This document shows positions 1-8,521 of a stretch of 32,891 nucleotides of DNA, in pieces. Each line of letters opens with the position of its first letter. The stretch's first letter is position 1. The position numbers and the translations under genes are program-made. The stretch spans positions 1 through 32,891 of the forward strand of contig NZ_JAMZMM010000022.1 of assembly GCF_024178385.1 (NCBI RefSeq), written 5' to 3'. The notes under the pieces were generated by a model, which worked only from the letters and a program-made list of their open reading frames with translations, was not told the DNA's origin and ran no database searches. This stretch comes from Limnofasciculus baicalensis BBK-W-15 (GTDB taxonomy: Bacteria > Cyanobacteriota > Cyanobacteriia > Cyanobacteriales > Coleofasciculaceae).

Positions 1-78
1 ACCCCACTCCCACCTATTGAGTTTCAGACCCATTAGGACGTATCCTAGAAAACTACAGCAGCACTATTAAACTCAAGT

Positions 79-1053
79 ATGGATATCAAAAACGGCTTTG
101 TCGGAACAATTGGTAATACCCCACTCATCCGCTTAAACAGCTTCAGCGAGGAAACAGGTTGCGAAATCCTGGGTAAAGCGGAATTTCTCAATCCCGGCGG
201 TTCAGTAAAAGACAGAGCAGCACTCTATATTATTAAAGATGCAGAAGAAAAAGGGTTGCTCAAACCCGGAGGTACGGTAGTAGAAGGAACCGCAGGTAAT
301 ACGGGTATTGGTTTAGCTCATATTTGTAATGCTAGGGGTTATAAAAGCCTAATTATTATCCCAAATACTCAATCCCAAGAGAAGATGGAAGCCTTGCGGA
401 CATTGGGTGCAGAAGTTCGTCCCGTACCTGCCGTACCTTATCGAGATCCTAATAATTATGTCAAACTTTCTGGCAGAATTGCTGCGGAAATGGAGAATGC
501 AATTTGGGCAAATCAGTTTGATAATTTAGCTAATCGGTTAGCACATTACGAAACTACTGGACCAGAAATTTGGGCACAAACTGATGGCAAAGTTGATGGT
601 TGGGTAGCGGCTACGGGTACAGGTGGCACTTTTGCAGGTGTTTCAATGTTCCTCAAAGAAAAAAATCCCAATCTTAAATCTGTTGTCGCAGATCCAATGG
701 GAAGTGGGTTGTATAGTTATATAAAAACAGGAGAAGTTAAAATAGAAGGTAGTTCTATTACTGAAGGAATTGGTAATAGTAGGATTACTGCCAATATGGA
801 AGGAGTTCCTATTGATGATGCTATCCAAATTGATGATAAGGAATGTATTCGGGTAGTTTATCAATTATTGCAAAAAGATGGGCTATTTATGGGAGGTTCA
901 GTGGGAATTAATGTGGGGGCAGCGGTAGCACTGGCTAAACTTATGGGGCCGGGACATACTATTGTTACTGTACTTTGCGATGGTGGTGCAAGGTATCAGT
1001 CGCGGTTATTTAATCGGGAATGGTTGGCAGAGAAGGGATTGTTGGTGGATTAA
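79..1053 (+). CDS. cysK: Cysteine synthase A (PLP-dependent)
   Basis: This 324-residue protein has the layout of fold-type II PLP enzymes that make cysteine from O-acetylserine and sulfide in the cytosol. The motif GGSVKDR places the PLP-binding lysine at K44. TAGNTG (71-76) is the substrate-binding loop; most CysK proteins have TSGNTG here, so an Ala replaces the usual Ser. GTGGT near residue 180 is the phosphate-binding loop. The length is normal for the family. The start ATG has no clear Shine-Dalgarno sequence. The downstream alcohol dehydrogenase is 171 bp away and has its own ribosome site, so an operon is not obvious. The main alternative is a related O-acetylserine or cystathionine-type lyase. 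The family is certain; the exact substrate is inferred. Confidence 0.9.
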   Translation: MDIKNGFVGTIGNTPLIRLNSFSEETGCEILGKAEFLNPGGSVKDRAALYIIKDAEEKGLLKPGGTVVEGTAGNTGIGLAHICNARGYKSLIIIPNTQSQEKMEALRTLGAEVRPVPAVPYRDPNNYVKLSGRIAAEMENAIWANQFDNLANRLAHYETTGPEIWAQTDGKVDGWVAATGTGGTFAGVSMFLKEKNPNLKSVVADPMGSGLYSYIKTGEVKIEGSSITEGIGNSRITANMEGVPIDDAIQIDDKECIRVVYQLLQKDGLFMGGSVGINVGAAVALAKLMGPGHTIVTVLCDGGARYQSRLFNREWLAEKGLLVD

Positions 1054-1224
1054 TACTAGGCGAATATTTTAGTTTATAGAGTAATCAGATGGATAATTCC
1101 TTGATGGTAATATTAAAAACATTGCCATCTGTCGCCGCCTACTTGCCTGGAAAATTGGGAAAATAAGTTTGATCTCAGCTAAAGCTAAAATGAATCTGGA
1201 TATATTCAGAGAGGAGATACAAAA

Positions 1225-2226
1225 ATGATCGATGCTTATGCAGTCAATACAGCAGGTGGAAAACTGGAACCATTTCAATACGATCCAGGGGCACTGAAAG
1301 ACGAAGAAGTAGAAATTAATGTCGAATATTGCGGTATTTGCCACAGTGACCTGAGTATGATAAATAATGAGTGGGGCATGAGTGAATATCCCCTTGTTCC
1401 CGGTCATGAAGTGGTAGGAACTATTGGGGCAATTGGCGATCGCGTGACAACATTAAAAATTGGTCAACGAGTCGGATTAGGTTGGTTTTCCCATTCCTGT
1501 AACCATTGTGAGTGGTGCATGTCTGGAGATCAAAACCTCTGTCTCACCGCAGAACAAACTATCGTAGGTAGATACGGCGGTTTTGCTGATAAGGTACGGG
1601 CACATGAGGAATGGGTGACTTCTCTGCCAGAGGGGGTCGATCCTGCTAAGGTAGGTCCGCTATTCTGTGGTGGTTTGACTGTGTTTAATCCGATTGTTGA
1701 GTTCAATGTCAAACCTACGGATCGTGTTGGTGTGATTGGTATTGGTGGGCTTGGACACATGGCACTACGATTTCTGCGAGGATGGGGTTGTGATGTCACC
1801 GCTTTCTCAACTAATCCTGACAAAGAAGCTGAAGCCCGGGAATTGGGGGCTAACCATTTTGTTAATTCTCGTGATGCTAAAGCACTAGAAATGGTTGCTA
1901 ATTCCTTTGATTTTATTCTCTCAACAGTCAATGCAGATCTTGATTGGGCAGTATACATTAATGCGTTGCGTCCCAAAGGAAGACTGCACTTTGTTGGAGT
2001 AGCACCAAACCCCATTCAAACTCATGCTTTCCCTTTAATAATTGGCCAAAAATCAGTTTCTGGTAGCCCTCTCGGTAGTCCAACAACAACTGTCAAAATG
2101 CTCGATTTTGTTGCCCGTCATGGCATTGAACCTGTTACAGAAACTTTTGATTTCAGTCAGATTAATGAAGCAATAGCTCATTTACAGTCAGGAAAAGCTC
2201 GATATCGGATTGTTTTGAAACATTAG
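1225..2226 (+). CDS. Zinc-dependent alcohol dehydrogenase (CAD/YahK-like, NADP-type)
   Basis: A 333-residue medium-chain dehydrogenase/reductase, probably an aldehyde reductase. Catalytic zinc ligands are visible as CGICHSD (Cys39) and GHEVVG (His61). The structural zinc lobe is the cysteine cluster CNHCEWCMSGDQNLC, and the Rossmann dinucleotide loop is GIGGLGH. This motif set matches the cinnamyl-alcohol-dehydrogenase/YahK branch, which usually reduces aldehydes with NADPH. The start is supported by GAGGAG about 9 bases upstream of the ATG. It converges with the 2TM gene, and a strong palindrome lies between them. The physiological substrate cannot be read from the sequence. Confidence 0.9.
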   Translation: MIDAYAVNTAGGKLEPFQYDPGALKDEEVEINVEYCGICHSDLSMINNEWGMSEYPLVPGHEVVGTIGAIGDRVTTLKIGQRVGLGWFSHSCNHCEWCMSGDQNLCLTAEQTIVGRYGGFADKVRAHEEWVTSLPEGVDPAKVGPLFCGGLTVFNPIVEFNVKPTDRVGVIGIGGLGHMALRFLRGWGCDVTAFSTNPDKEAEARELGANHFVNSRDAKALEMVANSFDFILSTVNADLDWAVYINALRPKGRLHFVGVAPNPIQTHAFPLIIGQKSVSGSPLGSPTTTVKMLDFVARHGIEPVTETFDFSQINEAIAHLQSGKARYRIVLKH

Positions 2227-2303
2227 AAAAATATTGGTGATGGCACTTTGCGATCGCATTTATAGCGGTTTTCAGTTGCATAAAGTACATAAGATAAACC
2301 TCC

Positions 2304-2336
2304 AGAAACCCGGTTTCTTAAAGAAACCGGGTTTCT
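2304..2336. repeat. Palindromic repeat, copy 1 (bidirectional terminator-like)
   Basis: Arms AGAAACCCGGTTTCTT (2304-2319) and its exact reverse complement (2321-2336) flank one base, a perfect 16-bp stem. A second copy with the same arms is at 18856-18888. Flanking bases are also partly shared: GTACCTC and GCACTATA follow both copies. It lies between the converging dehydrogenase and 2TM genes and could end transcription from both sides, although no U-tract follows directly. Confidence 0.85.
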
Positions 2337-2438
2337 CTGTACCTCGGTCAACTGAGAAGCACTATAGCAAAGTAAGTACACAAAACCCGAAATGTTTTCC
2401 GCCAACATTAGCACACCAAATTGGTCAGACACCATTTT

Positions 2439-2714
2439 CTATTCTTTGTTTGTTTTGTTCATCAACTCGGCAATCTTTTTCTCCTCCCAGTCTGAACCGA
2501 ATAAACCTGTGATGCCAAAAATAGTCAAGGCATGAGCAATAATCCCGATTCCCCATCCTAGCAATGCCCAGTAAAACCACCAGCCTCCTGGAGTTAGAAA
2601 ATCTATGAAAAACAGCAATGTTATCACTGCAATGTAGGCAATCAAATGGATATAAAAACCTTTGATCGCGGCAACTCGACGCTTGGCACGGCGGTATTTT
2701 TCGTCGCTTTCCAT
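2439..2714 (-). CDS. 2TM-domain small membrane protein
   Basis: A 91-residue protein with a basic N-terminal YRRAKRRV segment, two hydrophobic helices (about 22-42 and 46-70, separated by a Pro-Gly-Gly turn) and a charged tail. This is the pattern of the 2TM domain family, also found fused to histidine kinases; no function is established for the stand-alone form. AGGAGGT lies about 7 bases upstream of the ATG. An extended -10 promoter and an operator-like palindrome lie upstream. The assignment is by pattern recognition. Confidence 0.8.
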   Translation of the reverse strand: MESDEKYRRAKRRVAAIKGFYIHLIAYIAVITLLFFIDFLTPGGWWFYWALLGWGIGIIAHALTIFGITGLFGSDWEEKKIAELMNKTNKE

Positions 2715-2760
2715 TTTGTTGACCTCCTGATAATTAATTTGAGGAACTTCTCATGGCAAC

Positions 2761-2782
2761 AAAAGTCAAACATTTGACGTTT
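2761..2782. promoter_or_regulatory. Operator-like inverted repeat upstream of the 2TM gene
   Basis: AAAAGTCAAA and TTTGACGTTT flank two bases. The arms are complementary at 9 of 10 positions, with GTCAAA/TTTGAC perfect. It sits between the predicted promoter and the 2TM start, a position suited to a dimeric repressor. No regulator is identified. Confidence 0.35.
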
Positions 2783-2805
2783 ACTACTACCTCTCTCTGA
2801 GATCT

Positions 2806-2814
2806 ATTATACCA
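2806..2814 (-). promoter_or_regulatory. Extended -10 promoter for the 2TM gene
   Basis: On the minus strand the sequence reads TGGTATAAT, a perfect -10 hexamer with an extended TG element, about 90 bases upstream of the 2TM start. The -35 region is weak, as is common for extended -10 promoters. Confidence 0.5.
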
Positions 2815-3027
2815 GAGAAAAATATATTAATTCTTAATCACTACATTTCTTTAAATATCTCTAAAATCAAGTCCGTACCTCACTCCTGTCGCCAAGCGCT
2901 ATAGAGACACCCTGTCAACCTGGAATAATTTTAGCTAATATAGATTTAGCAGAGGAGGAATACAGCCTTCTCTGAGTAACATCAGCAGCTACCTTTCTTC
3001 CCCCCCCCAATAGTTGAGATCCTCTCA

Positions 3028-4011
3028 ATGACAGATTTAACTCTCGATCCAGTAACAGGTGTTATCAAGGCTATCGCCAGCATGGCGACTTCCCCTATTA
3101 AAAACCAGCTTGAGCGCAATGAGCGAGTCATCCAACTACGAAACAAGTTGAATCTCCCTCCGGATCATCCGCCAGCAGATTTCACTGGAGTTTATCAGTA
3201 CGCGCTTGTGGATTATGGCGTTGACAAACCACAGCCAATCCTGGAATTATTTCGGCAAAAAGAAATAATCCAGGCGTTTCGGCAAGCCTTTGAACAGAAT
3301 GACCAATCTATTCTTGTGAAAAAAAGAGAGGATTTTCTCGATTGGAATATATTGGGCGATCGCATCCGAGAACTAAACTATGATATTAAGCAAGAGTTTG
3401 CTGACTTTCAAGCTGCCTTTATCAAGGTTGCGAACTCTACGCGGACACCTGCTGATGTTATTCAAATCCAGAAAATAGATAATTTAGAAAATCTTTTAGT
3501 AGAGATTGTTGAAAGACTGATAGCACTCCCACCACTTACTCTTGACCAACTTTGGGATCTCTTAGTGGACAATGCTACTAAAACTGACCAAATGAAACCG
3601 GAAATTGCTAATAATTTGGGAATGTGGAATCCTGCGCCAAAAGTACCAAGAGGCACGCCGTTTCATTTCGTAATTAATCTTGCGACTTCGGGTTACTTGA
3701 TTCTGCTGGAGAAGAACCCCGATCAGCAAATTTGGTGTTTATCTCCGTCATTTTTAGCACCGCCGTCACGTTTAGAAGCGGGACAGGTAAAGTTACCCTT
3801 GGCATATCAAGATACTTTTACAGCCGATAGTGTGGGTAGAGAGCAGATGTTGGCAATTATTAGTCAGGATAAGCTTAATTTAGATTGGTTGCCAAGGGAG
3901 GAGGATGAACCTTTGGAAATGCGGAAGGAGTATTTAACTGAACTACTGGAGTATGTGCAGGGTGATTTTGGTGTTCAAATTCTTTATGCGGAATATCGGG
4001 TAGCTGAATAA
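3028..4011 (+). CDS. NACHT-associated-like helical domain plus DUF4384-like domain protein
   Basis: A 327-residue protein with two parts. Residues about 1-165 are helical and contain PPADFTGVYQYALVDYGV and EDFLDWNILGDRIREL. From memory this resembles the helical region that precedes NACHT NTPase domains in cyanobacterial STAND proteins, but no NTPase motif follows. Residues about 210-290 (hydrophobic strands, then a Ser-Pro-Ser turn and a Pro-Pro-Ser-Arg loop) look like DUF4384, a domain often found with kinases or caspase-like proteases in cyanobacteria. It lies 29 bp before the TPR-CHAT gene, so the two are probably co-transcribed. No signal peptide is seen. A role as sensor or adaptor for the protease is inferred. 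Confidence 0.65.
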   Translation: MTDLTLDPVTGVIKAIASMATSPIKNQLERNERVIQLRNKLNLPPDHPPADFTGVYQYALVDYGVDKPQPILELFRQKEIIQAFRQAFEQNDQSILVKKREDFLDWNILGDRIRELNYDIKQEFADFQAAFIKVANSTRTPADVIQIQKIDNLENLLVEIVERLIALPPLTLDQLWDLLVDNATKTDQMKPEIANNLGMWNPAPKVPRGTPFHFVINLATSGYLILLEKNPDQQIWCLSPSFLAPPSRLEAGQVKLPLAYQDTFTADSVGREQMLAIISQDKLNLDWLPREEDEPLEMRKEYLTELLEYVQGDFGVQILYAEYRVAE

Positions 4012-4040
4012 TTGATTTTACAAATAACAAGATTAAAAAA

Positions 4041-7000
4041 ATGGATGAACAGCGCATACAAGACTATCTCAATTTGATTCAACAGTTGCTTGATTGTCCC
4101 AATGGTCAGGAAGGAGAAATTTTGCAGGCTAACTCAGGCCTGATTGATGAAGGATTAATAGCAGTGATGGAACAGGTAGCAGAGGATATGACAGAGGATG
4201 GTAATTGTGATGTTGCCGAGTGGCTGCAAAATTTGGCGGTAGAACTGATAGAACCAATAGGAGAATTAGGAGGGCAACGTTTACAAAAGTATCTGAGTTT
4301 GATTGAATTACTGCTAAGTTCTGACAACGAGGAGAAATCAGAGGTTTTGCAGGCTAATCAATCCCTGATAGATGAAGGGTTGGTAGGAGTGATGGAACAG
4401 ATGGCAGTGGATCTAGCAGAGTCGGGAGAGCAAGATGCCGCAAATAAGTTGCAAAATCTAGCGACACAATTAATAAATTCAATCCGAGAAAAACCTTGGT
4501 ATAAACTTAACCAAAGAGTTGTTGAACTATATGAAAGTGGAAAATATACTCAGGCTGGAATTCTTGCTAGGCAGGCGTTAGAGCTAGCGCGAAGCTCTTA
4601 TGGTAATGAGCATCCGGATGTATTTACAAGTCTTAATAATCTTGCTGTATTTTACCAAGCTCAAGGACGCTATAAAGAAGCAGAAGGTTTTTATGAAGAG
4701 GCTTTAAAGTTGAGCCAATATCTCTTAGGGGATGAGAATGCCATCGTTGCTAAAAGTCTAAATAATTTGGGCAGTCTTTGTCACGCACAAGGTCGTTATA
4801 GAGAAGCTGAAGCACTCTTAGAACAAGCTTTGAACATGAGACAGTGCTTCTTGGGAAATGAAGACCCCGATGTGGCTGAAAGTTTAAATAATCTGGCTAG
4901 CCTTTACCAGGTGCAAGGACGCTATAGAGAAGCTGAATCCCTGTTACAAGAATCGTTGGAGATAACACAACGTCTTGTGGGAAATGAACATTCTGATGTG
5001 GCTGTTAGTTTAATTAATTTAGCAGAAATATACCGAGAGCAAGGACGTTATAGAGAAGCTAAAACCCTCTTGCAACAAGCACTCAATCTTTTGCGACATC
5101 AGTTTGGACATGAGCATCCGGACGTAGCTACAAGTCTAAATAATTTGGGTTTAGTCTGCCAGTCTGAAGGACTTTATAGTGAAGCTGAATCTTTCTTAGA
5201 ACAAGCGTTGGACTTAAGGCGGCATCTTTGGGGTAATGAGCATGATGATGTAGCGGACAGTTTGAATAATTTAGCATTGTTGCGCCAGACTCAAGGGCGC
5301 TACAGTGAAGCTGAACCCCTGTATCAGCAAGCTTTAGGAATAACCCAACAACTGTTTGGGGATGAGCATCCTGATATTGCACAAAGTCTGAACAATTTGG
5401 CTTTGCTTTATAGGGAACAAGGTCGCTATCAAGAAGCTGAGAACCTTTATAAAGGGGCGTTGAATCTAAGAATAAATCTGTTTGGAGATGAGCATCCTGA
5501 TATTGCACAAAGTCTGAACAATTTGGCTTTGCTTTATAGGGCGCAAGGTCGCTATCAAGAAGCTGAACCACTTTTGCAGGAAGCGCTTAAATTATGGCGA
5601 AATCAGTTAGGAGAAGAGCATCCAACCCTAGCCGATTGCATGAATAATTTAGCTGTACTTTACGATAACCAAAGGAACTACCACAAAGCAGCCCCCCTTT
5701 ACAAACAAGCGTTGGCTCTATGGGAAAATCGCTTTGGGAATGAAAATCCATTTCTGGCTAGTGGATTACATAATTTGGCATCCCACTACGCAGACCAAGA
5801 ATGCTATAGTGAAGCTAAACAACTCTTAGAAAAAGCATTAGATATGACGCGACGATTGGAGGGTAATGAACATCCTCACGTTGCTCAAAGTCTGAACAAT
5901 CTAGCGGTTGTATTAGCTGCTACTGGGTACCCCAATGAAGCACTATTACAGAGGATTCAAGCCAATGAAATTGATACTAAAGTTATTCGCACTGTGTTTG
6001 CCTTCAGTTCGGAAAATGACCGTTTAGCCTACTTGCAAAAAATTAGGGGGAAGTTGGATGGTTTTATTTCCCTTATCTATAGCCACCTTTTAAACTCACC
6101 CCATGCCTTACAAGCTCTATTAGATTTAATCCTCAAACGCAAAGCCCTCACCGCATCTGCCCTCGCTGCACAAAACGAAGCTCTCTACAGCGATCGCTAT
6201 CCCCATCTTACCGAAGACTTCCACAAACTCCGCGACTTGAGCGAACAAATCATCCACCTTACCTTTTCCACCCCCCAAACCGAAGATTTCACCACTTACC
6301 AACAACAATTAGTGCAACTGCAAGCCGAACATAACAACTTACAAAAAACACTAGCATCTCAAGTACCAGAAATCCAATTACAAGAACAACTCCCTAACCG
6401 TAGCGATGTTGCAGCAGAGTTACCAGCAGGTTCGATTTTGATAGAGTTTATCCGCTTTGATCTATTCAATTTCAAAGCAATTCCAGCCAAAGGGGAAGCA
6501 CAATGGCAACCTGCCCGTTATCTCGCTTTCATCTTACCAGCCGGACAGCCAGAATCAGTAGAAATGGTAGATATTGGAGAAGCGGAATGTATTGATAGCT
6601 TAATTCGAGAATTTCGGGAGTTAGTATCTGGCGCGGGTAAAAATCAAGAAAGTCAGCTAGGGATGTTCAGCAAGCGCCCTCCCAAATTAATCTTCAGAGA
6701 ATATCATCCACAAGTAGGCATCAAACTACGACAAGCCATATTCGACAAACTTCGCCCCGCATTAAAAGAACACAAACATTTAATTATTGCCCCAGATGGA
6801 GAATTAAACCTAGTGCCATTTCAAATTATCCCCAGCGACGATACTGGAGAAAAAATGCTGATGGATGAATTTACCATCAGTTATCTGACTGTCGGGCGAG
6901 ATATACTCCGGCAGAAAATAGAGACAAAACGCCCTGCATCTATCAATGCTTTAGTATTTGCCTCTCCGAATTTTGACTTGAGTGCAGAAAGTGTAACTTC

Positions 7001-7850
7001 CGATGCAGCACCCAAACAAAATATACAGACAGAGAATTTACGAGAATGTATTGCTAACAAACCCTTAAAAGATGCTAAGGGGACAAATATATTGGGAGAA
7101 AGAGTTGCACAGAAGTTAAAAGTGGCTTCTTATCTAGGAAGTGAAGCACTGGAAAGCTACTTTAAACCCCTGCAATGTCCGCGCATTCTGTTAATAGCCA
7201 CTCATGGTGTATTTTTACCTAACCAACCTGAAGATCCCTCTCTAACTGTTTCTTATCAAAGGGAAAGTAGTTTATTGCAGCGCGATCGCTTTTTTGGTAG
7301 AGTCGAAAATCCGATGCTCCGTTCCGCTCTTGCTTTAGCTGGAGCTAACACTTGGGCAAAAGGTGGTAAACTTCCCCCACAAGCGGGGAAAGGAATTCTA
7401 TTTGCTCAGGATATAGCCGGACTTGACCTCTGGGCGAATGAAATTACTGTCCTCTCAGCCTGTGAGACAGCCATTGGAGATGTAGCCATTGGGGAAGGAG
7501 TATTTGGGTTTCGACGTGCCTTTGCCGTTGCTGGAACAAAAACCCTGATAATGAGTTTATGGTCGGTGAATGGGTGGACAACTGCACTGTTAATGGAACG
7601 TTTTTTTGATAATTGCGAATCTGGATTAGGGCGTGCTGATGCTTTGCAAGAAGCTCAGAATTATTTGCGAAATATCACTGTCAGAGAATTGCAGCAATTT
7701 GAATTAGGACAAGAAATTCTCAAACAAGAATTCAATAACGGTAGAGAATTAGATGCTACAATGTTAACTCGTCAAGCGGAAGACAAACCTCTGGCACATC
7801 CTTACTATTGGGGTGCATGGATTTGCCAAGGGGATACAAAACCTATATAG
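4041..7850 (+). CDS. TPR-CHAT domain protein (caspase-like protease)
   Basis: A 1,269-residue protein. Residues 1-73 and 79-146 are two copies of one helical module (compare ILQANSGLIDEGL with VLQANQSLIDEGL). Residues about 150-650 are 11-12 TPRs of 42 residues of the kinesin-light-chain type, with NNLALLY..QGRY.EAE and EHPDVA signatures. A charged helical linker follows (about 650-860). The C-terminal CHAT domain keeps both catalytic residues: His1055 in IATHG and Cys1141 in LSACETA. CHAT proteases are caspase/separase relatives and several are triggered by partner proteins. The protein should therefore be an active cytosolic cysteine protease whose TPRs bind a partner or substrate, probably with the preceding gene product. 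No Shine-Dalgarno sequence is seen. Target and trigger are unknown. Confidence 0.9.
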   Translation: MDEQRIQDYLNLIQQLLDCPNGQEGEILQANSGLIDEGLIAVMEQVAEDMTEDGNCDVAEWLQNLAVELIEPIGELGGQRLQKYLSLIELLLSSDNEEKSEVLQANQSLIDEGLVGVMEQMAVDLAESGEQDAANKLQNLATQLINSIREKPWYKLNQRVVELYESGKYTQAGILARQALELARSSYGNEHPDVFTSLNNLAVFYQAQGRYKEAEGFYEEALKLSQYLLGDENAIVAKSLNNLGSLCHAQGRYREAEALLEQALNMRQCFLGNEDPDVAESLNNLASLYQVQGRYREAESLLQESLEITQRLVGNEHSDVAVSLINLAEIYREQGRYREAKTLLQQALNLLRHQFGHEHPDVATSLNNLGLVCQSEGLYSEAESFLEQALDLRRHLWGNEHDDVADSLNNLALLRQTQGRYSEAEPLYQQALGITQQLFGDEHPDIAQSLNNLALLYREQGRYQEAENLYKGALNLRINLFGDEHPDIAQSLNNLALLYRAQGRYQEAEPLLQEALKLWRNQLGEEHPTLADCMNNLAVLYDNQRNYHKAAPLYKQALALWENRFGNENPFLASGLHNLASHYADQECYSEAKQLLEKALDMTRRLEGNEHPHVAQSLNNLAVVLAATGYPNEALLQRIQANEIDTKVIRTVFAFSSENDRLAYLQKIRGKLDGFISLIYSHLLNSPHALQALLDLILKRKALTASALAAQNEALYSDRYPHLTEDFHKLRDLSEQIIHLTFSTPQTEDFTTYQQQLVQLQAEHNNLQKTLASQVPEIQLQEQLPNRSDVAAELPAGSILIEFIRFDLFNFKAIPAKGEAQWQPARYLAFILPAGQPESVEMVDIGEAECIDSLIREFRELVSGAGKNQESQLGMFSKRPPKLIFREYHPQVGIKLRQAIFDKLRPALKEHKHLIIAPDGELNLVPFQIIPSDDTGEKMLMDEFTISYLTVGRDILRQKIETKRPASINALVFASPNFDLSAESVTSDAAPKQNIQTENLRECIANKPLKDAKGTNILGERVAQKLKVASYLGSEALESYFKPLQCPRILLIATHGVFLPNQPEDPSLTVSYQRESSLLQRDRFFGRVENPMLRSALALAGANTWAKGGKLPPQAGKGILFAQDIAGLDLWANEITVLSACETAIGDVAIGEGVFGFRRAFAVAGTKTLIMSLWSVNGWTTALLMERFFDNCESGLGRADALQEAQNYLRNITVRELQQFELGQEILKQEFNNGRELDATMLTRQAEDKPLAHPYYWGAWICQGDTKPI
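5353..5566 (+). repeat. Near-identical tandem TPR unit duplication
   Basis: 5353-5440 and 5479-5566 are offset by exactly 126 bp (42 codons). They match apart from about three bases, including 55 consecutive identical bases (5361-5415 and 5487-5541). Neighbouring TPR units are much more diverged, so this is a recent unit duplication or gene conversion. Confidence 0.9.
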
Positions 7851-7932
7851 TGTTTTTAAATGAGATGTAAAATAGAAAGCCTTATTTTATGGTGCTTCAG
7901 GACTTTTGCTGTTCACATCCCAAATGAAAACG

Positions 7933-8133
7933 CTATAGATGTACAATAGTTTCCAATAATCCGATAACGTGCTCCCTACTTACCGTCGGAAATCCATCGA
8001 GGAAATCATCAATTGACTCTCCCGCCTTCAAATAGTCAAAGACTGTCTGTACCGGAACTCTTGTGCCAGTAAAAACTGGAGTACCACCCATAATTTCAGG
8101 AGATATACTAATAACTGATGATTTTTTAAGCAT
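7933..8133 (-). CDS. DUF433 family antitoxin-like protein
   Basis: A 66-residue protein with the DUF433 pattern: ISPEIMGGTPVFTGTRVPV, then FDYLKAGESIDDFLDGFP. DUF433 proteins are small DNA-binding antitoxins usually followed by a DUF5615 PIN-like toxin. Here nothing toxin-like follows: the next gene downstream is the converging CHAT gene, 82 bp away. The C-terminus (ETIVHL) is a little short for the family, so the toxin and the gene's end may have been lost. The family call is firm; antitoxin activity is inferred. Confidence 0.8.
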   Translation of the reverse strand: MLKKSSVISISPEIMGGTPVFTGTRVPVQTVFDYLKAGESIDDFLDGFPTVSREHVIGLLETIVHL

Positions 8134-8521
8134 GGTCTTTCATTTGGCGAGTCTATTATCTATAACTTATCTGTAATCATAATCAAAAATTGGGTTGATG
8201 TTAACCACTTTCTACATCTTTTTTGGGGCTTTCAGAGAAATTCAGAATAGTCAAACTTTCCCTATAACTATAATAGGACAACGGTGTGAAGTAGAGCGTG
8301 AAGTTCAAGAAAAGTTTTCCCATATCAGACTGAAGATGGAAGACAATCAGCCAATTGACACTACGATTCCCCCATCCCCCCATCCCCAGTATCCCTACCA
8401 TTGTAAAAAAATACTAAATCCCGCCCGGAATACACATGATTTCGTGAGACAATCAACAGTCCATAGATTGATTGTGCCAATTAGTAGCGTAACTGCACCG
8501 TTTTTCCCCAGGATACTCAAA
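8134..8521. other. Upstream region of the nitrite/sulfite reductase gene
   Basis: The reductase frame stays open through this region, but the residues it would encode are proline- and histidine-rich and unlike the family, so I treat it as untranslated leader. A TATAAT hexamer lies at 8269-8274 without a good -35. No NtcA-type GTA-N8-TAC site was found by eye. Confidence 0.5.

Larger units (their letters stand above)
2715..3027. other. Divergent intergenic region
   Basis: About 310 bases separate the divergently oriented 2TM gene and the CHAT cassette. They hold the promoter and operator-like palindrome listed separately. A C-run (3001-3009) precedes the first cassette gene. No RNA gene or further ORF is seen. 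Confidence 0.6.

Noticed and set aside
5128-5571. 147-codon antisense frame with internal repeats
   Set aside because: It is a shadow of the TPR units on the other strand; its repeats simply mirror the TPR periodicity.
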